Positions 52,094 through 62,241 of a DNA stretch of 64,000 nt are shown in pieces. Made by a program: the position numbers and the translations under genes. Numbering within the stretch: position 1 is the first letter of the stretch; each line of letters starts with the position of its first letter. Source of the stretch: Sphingobium sp. MI1205. Lineage in GTDB: Bacteria; Pseudomonadota; Alphaproteobacteria; Sphingomonadales; Sphingomonadaceae. Under the pieces are notes generated by a model. The model had not been told where the DNA came from, did no database searches, and was given only the letters and a program-made list of their open reading frames with translations. The DNA lies in contig NZ_CP005188.1 in assembly GCF_001563285.1 (NCBI RefSeq), positions 3,287,251 to 3,351,250 of the forward strand, written 5' to 3'.

Positions 52094-54415
52094 TCAGATC
52101 GGGTTGCCATTTTCGTCACGCAGTACTTCCCGGCGACCAACATGGTTGGGCGGGCCGACCAGTCCTTCTTCTTCCATCCGTTCAATGAGGCGCGCGGCGC
52201 TATTGTAGCCGACCCGCAGCTGGCGCTGGAGCCAGCTGGTGGATGCTTTCTGATTTTCGAAGACGAGCTGGCAGGCCTTTCGGAACAGCTGCGCGTCGGG
52301 ACTATCGTCGCCCAGATCGACGCCATCAAGCGCAAAGCTGCCTTCTTCCGGTTCTTCGGTGACGGCGGAGATATAGTCGGGCTGGCCCTGAGCCCGCCAA
52401 TGATCGGCGACTACCCGTACCTCATCATCCGAAACGAAGGGACCGTGAACGCGCATCAATCCCTTGCCACCGTGCATGTAGAGCATGTCGCCTTTGCCCA
52501 GCAGCTGTTCGGCGCCCTGTTCGCCCAAGATGGTGCGACTGTCGATCTTCGACGTCACGAAGAAGCTGATGCGGGTAGGCAGGTTTGCCTTGATGACGCC
52601 GGTGATGACATCAACCGATGGACGCTGGGTGGCGAGGATCAGGTGGATGCCTGCGGCGCGCGCCTTTTGCGCGAGACGCTGGATCAGAAATTCGACTTCC
52701 TTGCCCGCCGTCATCATCAGGTCGGCCAGCTCGTCCACGACCACCACGATCTGCGGCAGCGGCTGGAAATCCAGCTGCTCTTCCTCATAGATCGGCTTGC
52801 CGGTTTCCGGGTCGTAACCGGTCTGGACGCGGCGGCCCAGGGGCTTGCCCTTTGCCTTCGCGGCGCGGACCTTTTCATTGTAATTGGCGAGATTCCGGAC
52901 GGAAATAGACGCCATCATGCGATAGCGGTCCTCCATCTGCTCCACCGCCCATTTCAGTGCGCGAATAGCCTTGGCCGGTTCGGTGACCACGGGTGAGAGA
53001 AGATGCGGGATGTCGTCATAGGTCGACAGTTCGAGCATCTTGGGGTCGATCATGATGAGACGCAGCTGATCCGGCGTCATGCGGTAGAGCAGCGACAGGA
53101 TCATGGCGTTGAGGCCCACCGACTTGCCCGATCCGGTCGTGCCCGCGATCAGCAGATGTGGCATCGGCGCAAGATCGGCGATGATCGGCTCGCCAGAGAT
53201 ATTCTTGCCCAGGATGATCGGCAGCGTAGCATCCTGCACAAACTGTTCGGACGTGATGAGTTCGCGGAACGACACCCCTTCCCGATTCGCGTTGGGCAGT
53301 TCGATGCCGATGACGGTGCGTCCCGGAATCGTGGCGACGCGGGCCGAGAGGGCTGACATGTTGCGGGCAATGTCATCAGCCAGCGCGATGACACGACTGG
53401 CCTTGATCCCCGGCGCGGGCTCCAGCTCATACATCGTCACGACCGGACCGGGACGAACCTCGACGATATTGCCCTTCACATGGAAGTCGTCGAGCACGGA
53501 TTCCAGCAACCGCGCATTCCGTTCGAGCGCCGCCTTGTCGATCTTTTGGTTCTGGCTCGCAGGGATCGGGTTCAGCAGGTCGGGGGAGGGCAGCGAGCTA
53601 TTGCCGAACAGGTCATCCTGCGACACCGGCGCCATCTGCCGCTGCGCCGGGGCGGGCTTGGGCGTCTGGATGGTGATGGGCGGTTTGGGCTCGTTGCTGA
53701 CCGTCCGGCGCGGCGCGACCACCCTATCCTCGGCCTCGGCTTCATCATCCAGATCCGCGGTCGCGCCAGACCCGGCCAGGGCGAAGCTGGGCCGTGGCAG
53801 GGCAAGTTTCGGCATGGTGGGGCGACGGAGCGCCAGGATCGGCTTTTCAAGCGCCAGGCTGCGATACCAGAGCGCTAGCCCACCTATCAGCGTCAGCACG
53901 ATGAGGATGCCAGTAATCCAGCCCTGTGCCGCTCCCGCCTGAACCGCCAGGCTGCGCACGCCATTGGCTGTCGCTAAACCGAGCAGCCCGCCCCAGCCGG
54001 AGGGAAGGTCGATCAGCGAATCCGGCTGGAACATGGCCAGCGCAATGCCGACCAGCGCGATGCCGCCAAAACATTTGCCGAATTGCGATTTCCACCCGGT
54101 CATGTCCTGATCGCCCCACAGGCGGCGAGCGGTGATCGCCAGCAGGGGCAACAGCAGCGCGATCGGCACGCCGAACAGGGTGAACAGGAAAGCGGACACC
54201 CATGCGCCCGGCCAGCCCATGATGTTCTGGACCTGATCGTCGGCGACCGTCATCATCGATGGATCGCTTAAGCGGAAGCTGAGCAGCGCGAGCGCCAGGA
54301 ACAGCGTGACCAGCATCAGCGCGATCGCGCTGATTAGCGCGCCGCTGCGGATCAGACTGCGTTTCAGCATTTCGCGCCATTCCGGCGTGCGCTTGGCTCC
54401 GCGGCTGACAGCCAT
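52094..54415 (-). CDS. ftsK: DNA translocase FtsK/SpoIIIE family
   Basis: The 773-residue protein has four N-terminal membrane segments (residues about 15-190), a Pro-rich linker, and the motor: Walker A AGTTGSGKSVGLNAM, Walker B QIVVVVDELADLMM, and a C-terminal winged helix (TSWLQRQLRVGYNSAARLIERMEEEGLVG) that reads KOPS. It pumps terminus DNA during division. The start at the ATG 54415 is chosen; a GTG 36 bases upstream is possible. Confidence 0.95.
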   Translation of the reverse strand: MAVSRGAKRTPEWREMLKRSLIRSGALISAIALMLVTLFLALALLSFRLSDPSMMTVADDQVQNIMGWPGAWVSAFLFTLFGVPIALLLPLLAITARRLWGDQDMTGWKSQFGKCFGGIALVGIALAMFQPDSLIDLPSGWGGLLGLATANGVRSLAVQAGAAQGWITGILIVLTLIGGLALWYRSLALEKPILALRRPTMPKLALPRPSFALAGSGATADLDDEAEAEDRVVAPRRTVSNEPKPPITIQTPKPAPAQRQMAPVSQDDLFGNSSLPSPDLLNPIPASQNQKIDKAALERNARLLESVLDDFHVKGNIVEVRPGPVVTMYELEPAPGIKASRVIALADDIARNMSALSARVATIPGRTVIGIELPNANREGVSFRELITSEQFVQDATLPIILGKNISGEPIIADLAPMPHLLIAGTTGSGKSVGLNAMILSLLYRMTPDQLRLIMIDPKMLELSTYDDIPHLLSPVVTEPAKAIRALKWAVEQMEDRYRMMASISVRNLANYNEKVRAAKAKGKPLGRRVQTGYDPETGKPIYEEEQLDFQPLPQIVVVVDELADLMMTAGKEVEFLIQRLAQKARAAGIHLILATQRPSVDVITGVIKANLPTRISFFVTSKIDSRTILGEQGAEQLLGKGDMLYMHGGKGLMRVHGPFVSDDEVRVVADHWRAQGQPDYISAVTEEPEEGSFALDGVDLGDDSPDAQLFRKACQLVFENQKASTSWLQRQLRVGYNSAARLIERMEEEGLVGPPNHVGRREVLRDENGNPI

Positions 54416-54559
54416 GGTCTTGAATGTCCCCCAAATGTTCCGTTTCGGCACAATGCGCCGAGCGGGGAGTCCGCGTCAAGAGTCCGGGTTTTCGGCTCGG
54501 CTTGATCGAATGCGTGAATGAAGTGGCGAGAAGAAAGGAATTTGCGCGTCCGTGAAGCG

Positions 54560-55489
54560 CTATGCGATTCCTTCATGCATTTCGATCGGGCGCTTTACGC
54601 GCGCGGCGATCAGGCAGCCTGCGACGATAAGCACGGCCCCCGCGAGGGTGGAGAAGGTCAGCCGCTCGCCAAAGGCCAGCCAGCCGATGATCGCCGCCCA
54701 GACGAAGGCGGTATATTCCACCGGGATCAGATATTGCGCCTCCGCCCGCGCATAAGCCCAGGCGAAAGCGGCGAGCGAGGTGAAGGCGAGCGCGGCGGCC
54801 AGGGCGATCAGCAGCCAGGAATGCGCCTCGGGCACATCGAGGCGCAGCACCCCCCATGCTGGCAACAGCCCCGCAGCCAGGGCGCACGCACCGAACAGGC
54901 CAAACATCACGAGATGCTGGAAAAAGGCGACCTCGACCGGGGAGGCGAGTTGCGCCTGTTGCCGCTGGAGGATGAGGTTCCAGGCGAAAAGAACGGCCGA
55001 CAGCAGCACCGCCCCCGCGCCCAGCAGCGCGTCCCAGTCATAGCTGCCCTGCATCCGGCCCGAGAGGATCACCCCGACGCCCCCAAGCCCAAGCAGCGAT
55101 GCCGCGACAGCGGCGCGCTCGACCCGTTCCCCCAACAGCAGCGCCGCGAGATACAGGGCGATCAGCGGGGCGATGAAGGACAGGGCGATGGCTTCGGCCA
55201 GCGGCATGCGCATGAGCGCCCAGAAGAAAAGGCTGGCCATCACCGCGACCACGCTGCCGCGCAGCAGATGCAGCCGCAGCACCGCCGGTCGGGGCCAGCG
55301 ATGGCGGCTGACGAGCATGAGGGCGAGGCCAAGCAGGCTGCCGGTCAGGGCGCGCCAGAACAGCGCATTGAAGAGGCCGATGGAAAGGCTGAGTCCCTTC
55401 ATCGTCGCGTCCATCACGGCGAAAAGCGCGACCGCAGCCCAGCAGACGGCGAAAGGGACGGCGAGAGAGCGGGACTGGGTTATGTTCAT
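54560..55489 (-). CDS. EamA/DMT-family transporter
   Basis: The 309-residue protein shows ten hydrophobic segments in two EamA repeats (VPFAVCWAAVALFAVMD... and AHSWLLIALAAALAFTSLAA), with the conserved Glu in PVEYTAFVWAA. Such carriers export small metabolites. The ATG at 55489 gives a normal short N-terminus. It is about 140 bases upstream of ftsK on the same strand. Confidence 0.88.
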   Translation of the reverse strand: MNITQSRSLAVPFAVCWAAVALFAVMDATMKGLSLSIGLFNALFWRALTGSLLGLALMLVSRHRWPRPAVLRLHLLRGSVVAVMASLFFWALMRMPLAEAIALSFIAPLIALYLAALLLGERVERAAVAASLLGLGGVGVILSGRMQGSYDWDALLGAGAVLLSAVLFAWNLILQRQQAQLASPVEVAFFQHLVMFGLFGACALAAGLLPAWGVLRLDVPEAHSWLLIALAAALAFTSLAAFAWAYARAEAQYLIPVEYTAFVWAAIIGWLAFGERLTFSTLAGAVLIVAGCLIAARVKRPIEMHEGIA

Positions 55490-55577
55490 GACATCGCTGT
55501 GGCGGTGGAAGGGGCGCGGCGTTTCGCGGGTGGAGCTTAAGAAGAAAAGGCTCTTTCGACTGCCTGCTTGCCACGGA

Positions 55578-55613
55578 CGTTCGGGAAGGGCTTCGACAGG
55601 CTCAGCCCGAACG
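55578..55613. repeat. REP-like palindrome
   Basis: CGTTCGGG (55578-55585) and CCCGAACG (55606-55613) flank GCTTCGACAGGCTCAGC, the widespread intergenic palindrome of proteobacteria. It lies in the gap between the EamA transporter and ispG. Confidence 0.65.
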
Positions 55614-55699
55614 GGAGTGATAGTGAGCAAGCTAATTGTTACCGAGCAAATGGGTCGGTCCGCCACAAACGATCGCGGGCCGGGAAGCCGCCCCCTGCC

Positions 55700-56860
55700 C
55701 TATTCCGCCGCCTCTGCGTTGCCCGCGTCGGTGGTTTCCGCTTCCAGCTTCGCCGCCTCGATCTCCGCTGCCTTGGCTTCGACCAGGTTGACGATATGGT
55801 CGATCATGCCTTCATCCTGGATCGTGTGATCGGTGAGGCCGGAAAGATAGACCATATGCTTGCCCGCGCCGCCGCCGGTCAGGCCGATGTCGGTTTCGCG
55901 CGCTTCGCCGGGACCATTGACCACGCAGCCAAGGACCGACAGCGACAGGGGCGTGTGGATATGCTGGAGACGTTCCTCCAGCGCCTGCACGGTGCGGATC
56001 ACGTCGAAACCCTGCCGCGCGCAGCTGGGGCAGGAGATGACCTTGACCCCGCGCGTGCGGATGCCGAGGGATTTCAGGATTTCATAGCCGACGCGCACTT
56101 CCTCTTCCGGTTCGGCGGAAAGAGAGACGCGGATCGTGTCGCCGACCCCGGCCCAGAGCAGGTTGCCGATGCCGATCGCGCTTTTCACCGTGCCGCCGAT
56201 CAGGCCGCCCGCTTCGGTAATGCCAAGGTGCAGGGGACAATCGACCGCTTCGGCAAGCTGCATATAGGCGGCGACGGCAAGGAATACGTCGCTGGCTTTT
56301 ACCGCGACCTTATATTCATGGAAATCCTGGTCCTGGAGCAGCTTGATATGGTCGAGCGCGCTTTCGACCAGTGCCTCCGGGCAGGGCTCGCCATATTTTT
56401 CGAGCAGATCCTTTTCAAGGGAACCGGCATTGACGCCGATACGGATCGCGCAGCCATTGGCCTTGGCCGCGTCGACCACTTCCTTCACCCGCGCTTCGCT
56501 GCCGATATTGCCGGGGTTGATGCGCAGGCAGGCCGCGCCCGCATCGGCCGCTTCCAGAGCGCGTTTATAATGGAAATGAATGTCGGCGACGATCGGCACG
56601 CGGGCGGCGCGGACAATCTGTTTCAGCGCCGCGGTCGATTCCTCATCCGGGCAGGAGACGCGGATGATGTCCACGCCCACTTCCTCGCACCGGCGGATCT
56701 GATCCACGGTCGCCTTGACGTCATGGGTCGGGGTATTGGTCATGGTCTGGACAGTGACCGGCGCGCCGCCGCCTACGGGCACGTTGCCGACCATGATCTG
56801 GCGGCATTGGCGGCGAGCGATGTCGCGCCAGGGGCGAAGGCCGGGATTATGGTCGGACAT
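55700..56860 (-). CDS. ispG: 4-hydroxy-3-methylbut-2-enyl diphosphate synthase (flavodoxin/ferredoxin)
   Basis: The 386-residue enzyme has [21 protein letters not shown], the TIM-barrel [11 protein letters not shown] and GNIGSEARV, and the iron-sulfur ligands in [10 protein letters not shown] and [12 protein letters not shown]. It performs the penultimate step of the MEP isoprenoid pathway. The last 35 residues are a Glu/Ala-rich tail. It is on the same strand as the EamA gene but 200 bases apart, with a REP palindrome between. Confidence 0.96.
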   Translation of the reverse strand: MSDHNPGLRPWRDIARRQCRQIMVGNVPVGGGAPVTVQTMTNTPTHDVKATVDQIRRCEEVGVDIIRVSCPDEESTAALKQIVRAARVPIVADIHFHYKRALEAADAGAACLRINPGNIGSEARVKEVVDAAKANGCAIRIGVNAGSLEKDLLEKYGEPCPEALVESALDHIKLLQDQDFHEYKVAVKASDVFLAVAAYMQLAEAVDCPLHLGITEAGGLIGGTVKSAIGIGNLLWAGVGDTIRVSLSAEPEEEVRVGYEILKSLGIRTRGVKVISCPSCARQGFDVIRTVQALEERLQHIHTPLSLSVLGCVVNGPGEARETDIGLTGGGAGKHMVYLSGLTDHTIQDEGMIDHIVNLVEAKAAEIEAAKLEAETTDAGNAEAAE

Positions 56861-56925
56861 GAACGAGGGGCTCCATGATGATGACGCCCCTATAGTGATT
56901 CCCGGCCCCAGTTGAAACCGCGCTG

Positions 56926-58224
56926 TTAAAAGCGCGCCGTGACCGACGCGGCGATCTGATCAACATTTCCGCTGACCCGCGACAGGGTGCTCGCGGTCAC
57001 GCTGGCCGACCCTGAATAAAATCGGTCGGGCCGGATCACCGTCGCCTGTTCTATGAAATTATGCGCATAGCTGAGATTGACCGTGAGCGCGGACGACATG
57101 GTCCAGCTGGCCCCGGTCGACAGCCAGACGCGGTCGCCATCGGGCACGCGCGTCGATTGATATTGGGGATTGGTGGGCGTGCGGTCAAACATCGTGCCCG
57201 CGCGCAACGTCAAAGCGGGGCTGACATCATATTCGCCGCCTGCGCTGACGCTGAAACTGTCGCGATATTCCAGTTCCTTGACCGACGTGCCGGTGCCCGA
57301 AGTGATGGAGATGTCGCGGAAAACCGACCAGTTATACCAGCGCGCGGTTAGCATCGCCCGGGCGCGTGGCGTCAACCGGTGCATCATGCTGACCGTGGCG
57401 ATGTCGGGCAAGCGAAGCGCGGACGATGCGGGCGTCGTCCCATTGACGGCGGAAAGCGGTCCGAGCAAGCCCGACAGGGTCGAGCTGCCTTCGATATGGT
57501 GGTCCATTCCAGACCGGTAATGGACGCCGACATTGGTGACGCCATTGGTGTAGAAAAGCCCTGCGTTCCAGCCCAGCGACAGGTCGTCGCCCTTGACCCG
57601 GGACATCCCGTCGGCATCAAGCGGGGACAGGTTGGGCAGGGCGTTGGTGAGCGTCACCTTGGCATATTGCACATCCACGCCGCCGCCGATCGAGAGGCTG
57701 TCGCTGATCCGGTAGGCGAAGGAAGGCTGGACATTATAGGTTTTAAGGTCGGTATGAAGGGAATCGTAGCGGCCAAAGAAATCCGGATCATAGTCCAGCT
57801 TCAGGCCGAAGGGCGCGGTCACGCTCAAACCCAGCCAGAGCCGGTCGGTGACCTGTCCCGTCGCATGAAAGCTGGGTACGGGGATCAGGCTGTCAAAGGG
57901 TTGGCCACCTGAACCGCCCGATACCGGCACGGAACCGGGAAGGCCGGGGACGGTGCGGTTCGTACCGCGATTGTCCTGCGCCGACGACGCGAACAGCATG
58001 ACGCTTCCCGCCGACATCTGGATGCCGGGCAACTGGGTCATGGCGGCAGGGTTGAAATAAACGGTGGATGGATCGTCAGCCGCCGCCGCGCCGCCGGAAA
58101 GCGCGCGGCCGGTTTCCTTGGGCGACTGTTCCTGCAGATAGAAACCGCCAGCAAGTGCCGGGACGGGAACCGTCAGGGCGAGTGCGGCCAGGAAGCGGGC
58201 AGTTGCGCCGCGACTGAAGAGCAT
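56926..58224 (-). CDS. OmpP1/FadL/TodX family outer membrane transporter
   Basis: From the ATG at 58224 the protein is 432 residues: signal peptide ending VPALA, then the family N-terminus [38 protein letters not shown] (the NPA motif), and a beta-barrel ending in SVTARF with terminal Phe. FadL proteins let hydrophobic compounds such as fatty acids or aromatics cross the outer membrane by lateral diffusion. It is alone, preceded by the small-RNA-like element. Confidence 0.92.
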   Translation of the reverse strand: MLFSRGATARFLAALALTVPVPALAGGFYLQEQSPKETGRALSGGAAAADDPSTVYFNPAAMTQLPGIQMSAGSVMLFASSAQDNRGTNRTVPGLPGSVPVSGGSGGQPFDSLIPVPSFHATGQVTDRLWLGLSVTAPFGLKLDYDPDFFGRYDSLHTDLKTYNVQPSFAYRISDSLSIGGGVDVQYAKVTLTNALPNLSPLDADGMSRVKGDDLSLGWNAGLFYTNGVTNVGVHYRSGMDHHIEGSSTLSGLLGPLSAVNGTTPASSALRLPDIATVSMMHRLTPRARAMLTARWYNWSVFRDISITSGTGTSVKELEYRDSFSVSAGGEYDVSPALTLRAGTMFDRTPTNPQYQSTRVPDGDRVWLSTGASWTMSSALTVNLSYAHNFIEQATVIRPDRFYSGSASVTASTLSRVSGNVDQIAASVTARF

Positions 58225-58320
58225 TGAAGAACCTCTCTGAACTAATCCAGGCATCGCCTAGCAGCGATATGGTTAATTTCCAGTTCAGCACTCCAAAAAG
58301 GCGCGCGCGTCGCGAGGGAC

Positions 58321-58392
58321 AAAAAAAAGCCGCCCCGAAGGACGGCTTTGAAAGTTTTAGGAGAGGATGCCTGAAAGGCCCATTCCTTCTGC
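58321..58392 (-). ncRNA. Small-RNA-like element, copy 2 (between the mutase gene and the FadL gene)
   Basis: The minus strand reads GGCCTTTCAGGC, TCCTCTCCTAAAACTTTC, then AGCCGUCC-UUCG-GGGCGGCU and eight U (58348-58321). The 28-nt core 58352-58379 equals that of copy 1, and AAGGAA just upstream is also shared. The gene upstream (mutase) ends at 58537, 145 bases away, so either an own promoter lies in that gap or the RNA is processed from the mutase 3' UTR. Confidence 0.6.
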
Positions 58393-58536
58393 CTTTCGAC
58401 CCGGCATACCGCAACTGCGAAAGACGGAGGCTTGATTGCGTTTCATGCAATCGACGCCGAAACGCCATGGTTCCGTAAGGTAAAGCGGTTGAAGTGCCTC
58501 GCGAATTTTTCCGGCCGATCACTATAACAGGGCCGT

Positions 58537-59913
58537 TCAGCCGTTCGGAACGACCCCTGACTGCCGCAATTGCGAGAGTAGTTCGGTGCGAAGGCGCTCC
58601 AACCCGTCAGGGTCATGCGCCTCCAGCCTGGCCACCAGTTCTGCCTGCGTATTGGACGCTCGCAGGAGCCACCAGCCGGAATCGGAAGCGACGCGCGCGC
58701 CGTCCGTTTCATCAATGCTTGCGCCCTCCGCCCGCAGGCGGGACAGAATCTCCTCCACGATCGCGAACTTGCGGCTTTCCTCGACGCGAAAGCGCAGTTC
58801 CGGGGTGTTCAGCATGACGGGCATATGATCGTGAAGGGAGGCGATCGTCTCGCCAGACTCGCTCGCGGCACGGATCAGCCGTATCGCGGCGTAGAGGCCG
58901 TCGTCGAAGCCGTAATAATCGTCGGCGAACATGATGTGACCCGTCATCTCGCCGCCTAAGGGACTGCCAACCTCCTTCATTTTGGATTTGATGTGGCTGT
59001 GCCCGGTCTTCCACATGAGCGGTCGGCCGCCAAGCGCGGCGACACGGTCGAACAGCGCCTGGCTGGATTTCACATCGGCAACGATCGTCGCATCGGGCCG
59101 GTTTTTCAGGACCAGTTCGGCGAACAGACCGAGCAGCTGGTCGCCCTGGATAATCCGCCCCTTGCCGTCAATCACGCCGATGCGGTCGCCGTCGCCGTCG
59201 AAAGCCACTCCGAAATCGAGTTTGTTTAAAAGGACAAGGGCGCGCAGATCCTGCACATTCGCCTCGATCGTGGGATCGGGGTGATGATGGGGGAAATTAC
59301 CGTCTATTTCGGTGAAGAGCGTGTGATGCTCACCCGGCAGCAGCTGGACGAGCTTGTCGATCACGGGGCCAGCCGCGCCATTGCCCGCATCCCAGCCGAT
59401 CCGGCAGGGCGCACCGTCGAACCCTTGCAACAACCGGGCGACATAGCGGTCCACGATGTCGATGCTCTCGACCCTGCCGCTGCCCTCTTCCCAGTCGCCA
59501 GCCGCCGCCATGCTGCCAAGCCGGGCGATGTCCGCGCCAAAAAAGGGTTCATGCGCCAATACCAGCTTGAAGCCATTGTGATCGGCGGGATTATGGCTGC
59601 CGGTTACCTGAATGCCGCCGTCAACATCCAGGACCGCTTCGGCATAATAGAGCATTGGCGTGGGGCCGATGCCGATGCGCAGCACATCCACGCCGCTTTG
59701 GGCAAGGCCGTCGGCGAGCGCGGATTCGAGGCAGGGCGAACTCAGCCGACCATCGCGGCCGATCACCACCCTTGATCCGCCGCGCCGCCTGACCAGCGTG
59801 CCGAAGCTGCGGCCGACCGCATGGGCATCATGCTCGTCCAGCGTGTCGCCAAACACGCCACGCATGTCATATTCGCGCAATAGCGAGGGGTGGAAAGGGT
59901 GGGCCATCGACAT
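58537..59913 (-). CDS. Phosphomannomutase/phosphoglucomutase
   Basis: The 458-residue alpha-D-phosphohexomutase has FHPSLLREYDMRGVFGDTL, the phosphoserine loop VTGSHNPADHNG, the metal loop AFDGDGDRIGVID, the sugar loop GEMTGHIMFADDYYGFDDG and a C-terminal phosphate-binding domain. It interconverts hexose 1- and 6-phosphates for surface polysaccharides. The start may be the ATG at 59907. The DnaJ-domain gene ends 17 bases upstream. Confidence 0.93.
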   Translation of the reverse strand: MSMAHPFHPSLLREYDMRGVFGDTLDEHDAHAVGRSFGTLVRRRGGSRVVIGRDGRLSSPCLESALADGLAQSGVDVLRIGIGPTPMLYYAEAVLDVDGGIQVTGSHNPADHNGFKLVLAHEPFFGADIARLGSMAAAGDWEEGSGRVESIDIVDRYVARLLQGFDGAPCRIGWDAGNGAAGPVIDKLVQLLPGEHHTLFTEIDGNFPHHHPDPTIEANVQDLRALVLLNKLDFGVAFDGDGDRIGVIDGKGRIIQGDQLLGLFAELVLKNRPDATIVADVKSSQALFDRVAALGGRPLMWKTGHSHIKSKMKEVGSPLGGEMTGHIMFADDYYGFDDGLYAAIRLIRAASESGETIASLHDHMPVMLNTPELRFRVEESRKFAIVEEILSRLRAEGASIDETDGARVASDSGWWLLRASNTQAELVARLEAHDPDGLERLRTELLSQLRQSGVVPNG

Positions 59914-59929
59914 GCACCCTTCTATCGCA

Positions 59930-60373
59930 TCAGCCCCGGCGTGACGCGTCCTTTTCCGCTGCCTGGGCCAGCAGCAGGTCGCGGGCGGCGTTGATTTCCG
60001 CCGCCAGCGCTTCGGTCCCCCCGCGGTCGGGATGGACCGAGGCGATCAGCCGCCGGTGCGCCGCGCGAATCGCATTCGCGTCGGCATCCGGGCCAACACC
60101 CAGCAGCGCGCGCGCCTTGTCGAGGCTGAGGGTTTCAGGCGATGGCTGTTTCGAGCGCACGGCCTTTGGCTTTTTCTTCGCCTGATTGAAGAAGAAGTAG
60201 ACCGCTCCCATCAGCAAGGGCGCGCCGGCGAGCGGCTTGCCCTTGGCGGCCATCACCGCGCCCACCAGCGCGGCGCCCAGCACCATTCCGTCCTTCACGC
60301 TCATGCGTTGCAACCGTCCCGTCCAGATCAGCCAGGCCGCAAGCCCGAGAAAAAGAAGCGCGAAAAGACCCAT
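59930..60373 (-). CDS. Membrane-anchored DnaJ-domain protein
   Basis: The 147-residue protein has two N-terminal hydrophobic segments (LFALLFLGLAAWLIW; KDGMVLGAALVGAVMAAKG) and a C-terminal J domain with the HPD motif in LIASVHPDRGG. It is likely a co-chaperone recruiting DnaK at the inner membrane. The ATG at 60373 overlaps the mipZ stop (TGATG), so the two genes are translationally coupled. Confidence 0.88.
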   Translation of the reverse strand: MGLFALLFLGLAAWLIWTGRLQRMSVKDGMVLGAALVGAVMAAKGKPLAGAPLLMGAVYFFFNQAKKKPKAVRSKQPSPETLSLDKARALLGVGPDADANAIRAAHRRLIASVHPDRGGTEALAAEINAARDLLLAQAAEKDASRRG

Positions 60374-61182
60374 CAAGCAGCGCCGAGCAGATCGAACGAC
60401 GCCGTTTCCTCCCGGGCTGGCAGCGAAAGCCCCGACACCATTTCGCGCAGTTCCTGGCGGGCGGCGATATGGCTGACGCCCAGGTCGCCCAGATGCCCCT
60501 TGTCGAGCAGGGTGAGCCCCGAGGGGAAAAGCTCTCGGAAAATGACGCGTTCCGAGAGACCCGGAATCACCCGGAATCCGACGCGGCGGGACAGTTCCAT
60601 CAGGGCATCGCCAACGCGTTTCTTGTTGCGGGCGTCATGATGCTGGACGCGGTTGCGCAGGACGACCCAGTCGATCGAGACGCCATCCGCCTTTGCCCGC
60701 GTCTTGCGCGCTTCGAAGATGAGTTCGGAATAGAAGGACAGGCGGCGGACCTTGAAGGTTTCGGCGTCGACCTGGCCGATGAGGTCGAAATCGACGAAAC
60801 TGTCGTTCATCGGCGTCACCAGCGTGTGCGCGCGAGCCGCCATGTGCCGGGCGAAGACATCGTCGCGGCCGGGCGTATCGACGACCAGAAAATCCTTGCC
60901 CTCCGCAAGGGCGGTGGCCTGTTCCTCCAGCGCCTCTACCGTGTCCCCTTCGAACACGGCGAATTCGGGCGCGGGCAGCTCTATGCCGCGACGCCGGGCG
61001 GTTTCGGCGCGATTTTCCATGTAGCGAGTGACGGTGCGCTGGCGCGGGTCGAGATCGATCATGCCGACCCTGTGCCCGAGCGCCGTCAGCGCGATGGCGG
61101 TGTGGACAGCCGTCGTTGACTTGCCGGTCCCGCCCTTTTCATTGGCGAAGACGATATGATGCGCGTGGGCATTCGGACCCAT
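60373..61182 (-). CDS. mipZ: MipZ, ParA-like division-site ATPase
   Basis: The 269-residue ATPase has the deviant Walker A NEKGGTGKSTTAVH, GMIDLDPRQRTVTRYMENR, Walker B-like FLVVDTPGRDD and the MipZ-specific LRNRVQHHDARNKKRV and GLSERVIFRELFPSGLTLLD. In Caulobacter MipZ forms a pole gradient that inhibits FtsZ and so places the division site at mid-cell. It is divergent from panC. Confidence 0.95.
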   Translation of the reverse strand: MGPNAHAHHIVFANEKGGTGKSTTAVHTAIALTALGHRVGMIDLDPRQRTVTRYMENRAETARRRGIELPAPEFAVFEGDTVEALEEQATALAEGKDFLVVDTPGRDDVFARHMAARAHTLVTPMNDSFVDFDLIGQVDAETFKVRRLSFYSELIFEARKTRAKADGVSIDWVVLRNRVQHHDARNKKRVGDALMELSRRVGFRVIPGLSERVIFRELFPSGLTLLDKGHLGDLGVSHIAARQELREMVSGLSLPAREETASFDLLGAA

Positions 61183-61288
61183 TGATACCCCCGTTATTAT
61201 CGCAACGATTCTTGACCCTGTTGCCGGGTCGTGGCTTTAGCGGGATATTATTCCCCTTGGCCGTTGCCTTATCGGAGCCATTCGTCCC

Positions 61289-62137
61289 GTGCAAACCCTG
61301 CGTGACCTTCCTGCCCTGCGATCCGCGATTGAAGCCCTGAAAAGCGACGGACGGCCCGTCGCGCTCGTCCCGACCATGGGCGCGCTGCATGAAGGCCATA
61401 TGGCGCTGGTAGAGGAGGCGCGGCGGCATGCCGGGCATGTGGTGGTGTCGATATTCGTCAATCCCAAGCAGTTCGGGGCCAATGAGGATCTCGATAGCTA
61501 TCCGCGCCGCGAGGCCAAGGATGCACAGATGCTCCAGGCGGCGGGCGTCGACATCCTGTGGGCGCCGACGCCCGAGGTCATGTATCCGGCAGGATATGCC
61601 ACCAATATTTCGGTTTCCGGCGTCACCGAAGGACTGGATGGCGCAGCGCGGCCGGGCCATTTCGACGGTGTCGCCACAGTCGTTTCCAAGCTGCTGAACC
61701 AGGTGCAGCCCCAGGTCGCGCTGTTCGGCGAGAAGGATTATCAGCAGCTCGCCATGATCCGGCAGATGGTGCGCGACCTCGACATGCCCATCGAGATCAT
61801 CGGCGTGCCGACGCAGCGGGCGGAGGATGGCCTGGCCCTGTCATCGCGCAACGCCTATCTGACCGAGGAAGAGCGCAAGGCCGCGCTCGCCCTGCCCCGC
61901 GCGCTGGGCGAAGCGGCGCGGCAGATGGAAAAGGGCGCGACCGTTGAATCCGCCATTGCCAAGGCGATTACGATGTTGGCTGCACATGGATTTGACCCGG
62001 TCGATTATGTGTCGCTGTGCGATGCGGTGACGCTGGAGCCGATGAGCGTGCTCGACCGCCCTGCCCGCCTGCTGGGCGCGGCGAAGCTGGGGCGGACCCG
62101 GTTGATCGACAATATCGCGGTCGAGCCGGTTGCGTGA
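61289..62137 (+). CDS. panC: Pantothenate synthetase
   Basis: The 282-residue enzyme has VPTMGALHEGHMALVEEAR (HxGH), FVNPKQFGANEDLDSYPR, GLDGAARPGHFDGVATVVSKL, FGEKDYQQLAMI and LALSSRNAYL (KMSKS-like). It joins pantoate and beta-alanine in CoA synthesis. It appears to be a single-gene unit followed by a repeat element. Confidence 0.96.
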   Translation: MQTLRDLPALRSAIEALKSDGRPVALVPTMGALHEGHMALVEEARRHAGHVVVSIFVNPKQFGANEDLDSYPRREAKDAQMLQAAGVDILWAPTPEVMYPAGYATNISVSGVTEGLDGAARPGHFDGVATVVSKLLNQVQPQVALFGEKDYQQLAMIRQMVRDLDMPIEIIGVPTQRAEDGLALSSRNAYLTEEERKAALALPRALGEAARQMEKGATVESAIAKAITMLAAHGFDPVDYVSLCDAVTLEPMSVLDRPARLLGAAKLGRTRLIDNIAVEPVA

Positions 62138-62142
62138 CTGCC

Positions 62143-62212
62143 GTCATTCCAGCGGAAGCTGGAATCTCTGGCGTTCAGTGTGACCTCACGAGATCCCAGC
62201 TTCCGCTGGGAC
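62143..62212. repeat. Dispersed inverted repeat after panC
   Basis: GTCATTCCAGCGGAAGCTGG followed by AATCTC (62143-62168) and GAGATCCCAGCTTCCGCTGG plus GACG (62190-about 62213) form an imperfect long hairpin with a 21-nt loop. Each arm itself contains the AGCGGAAGCT-type palindrome. Such palindromes are repeated in many sphingomonad genomes. It may end the panC transcript. Confidence 0.65.
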
Positions 62213-62241
62213 GCCGGGGGAAGTTGCCGGGATGATGAGAG

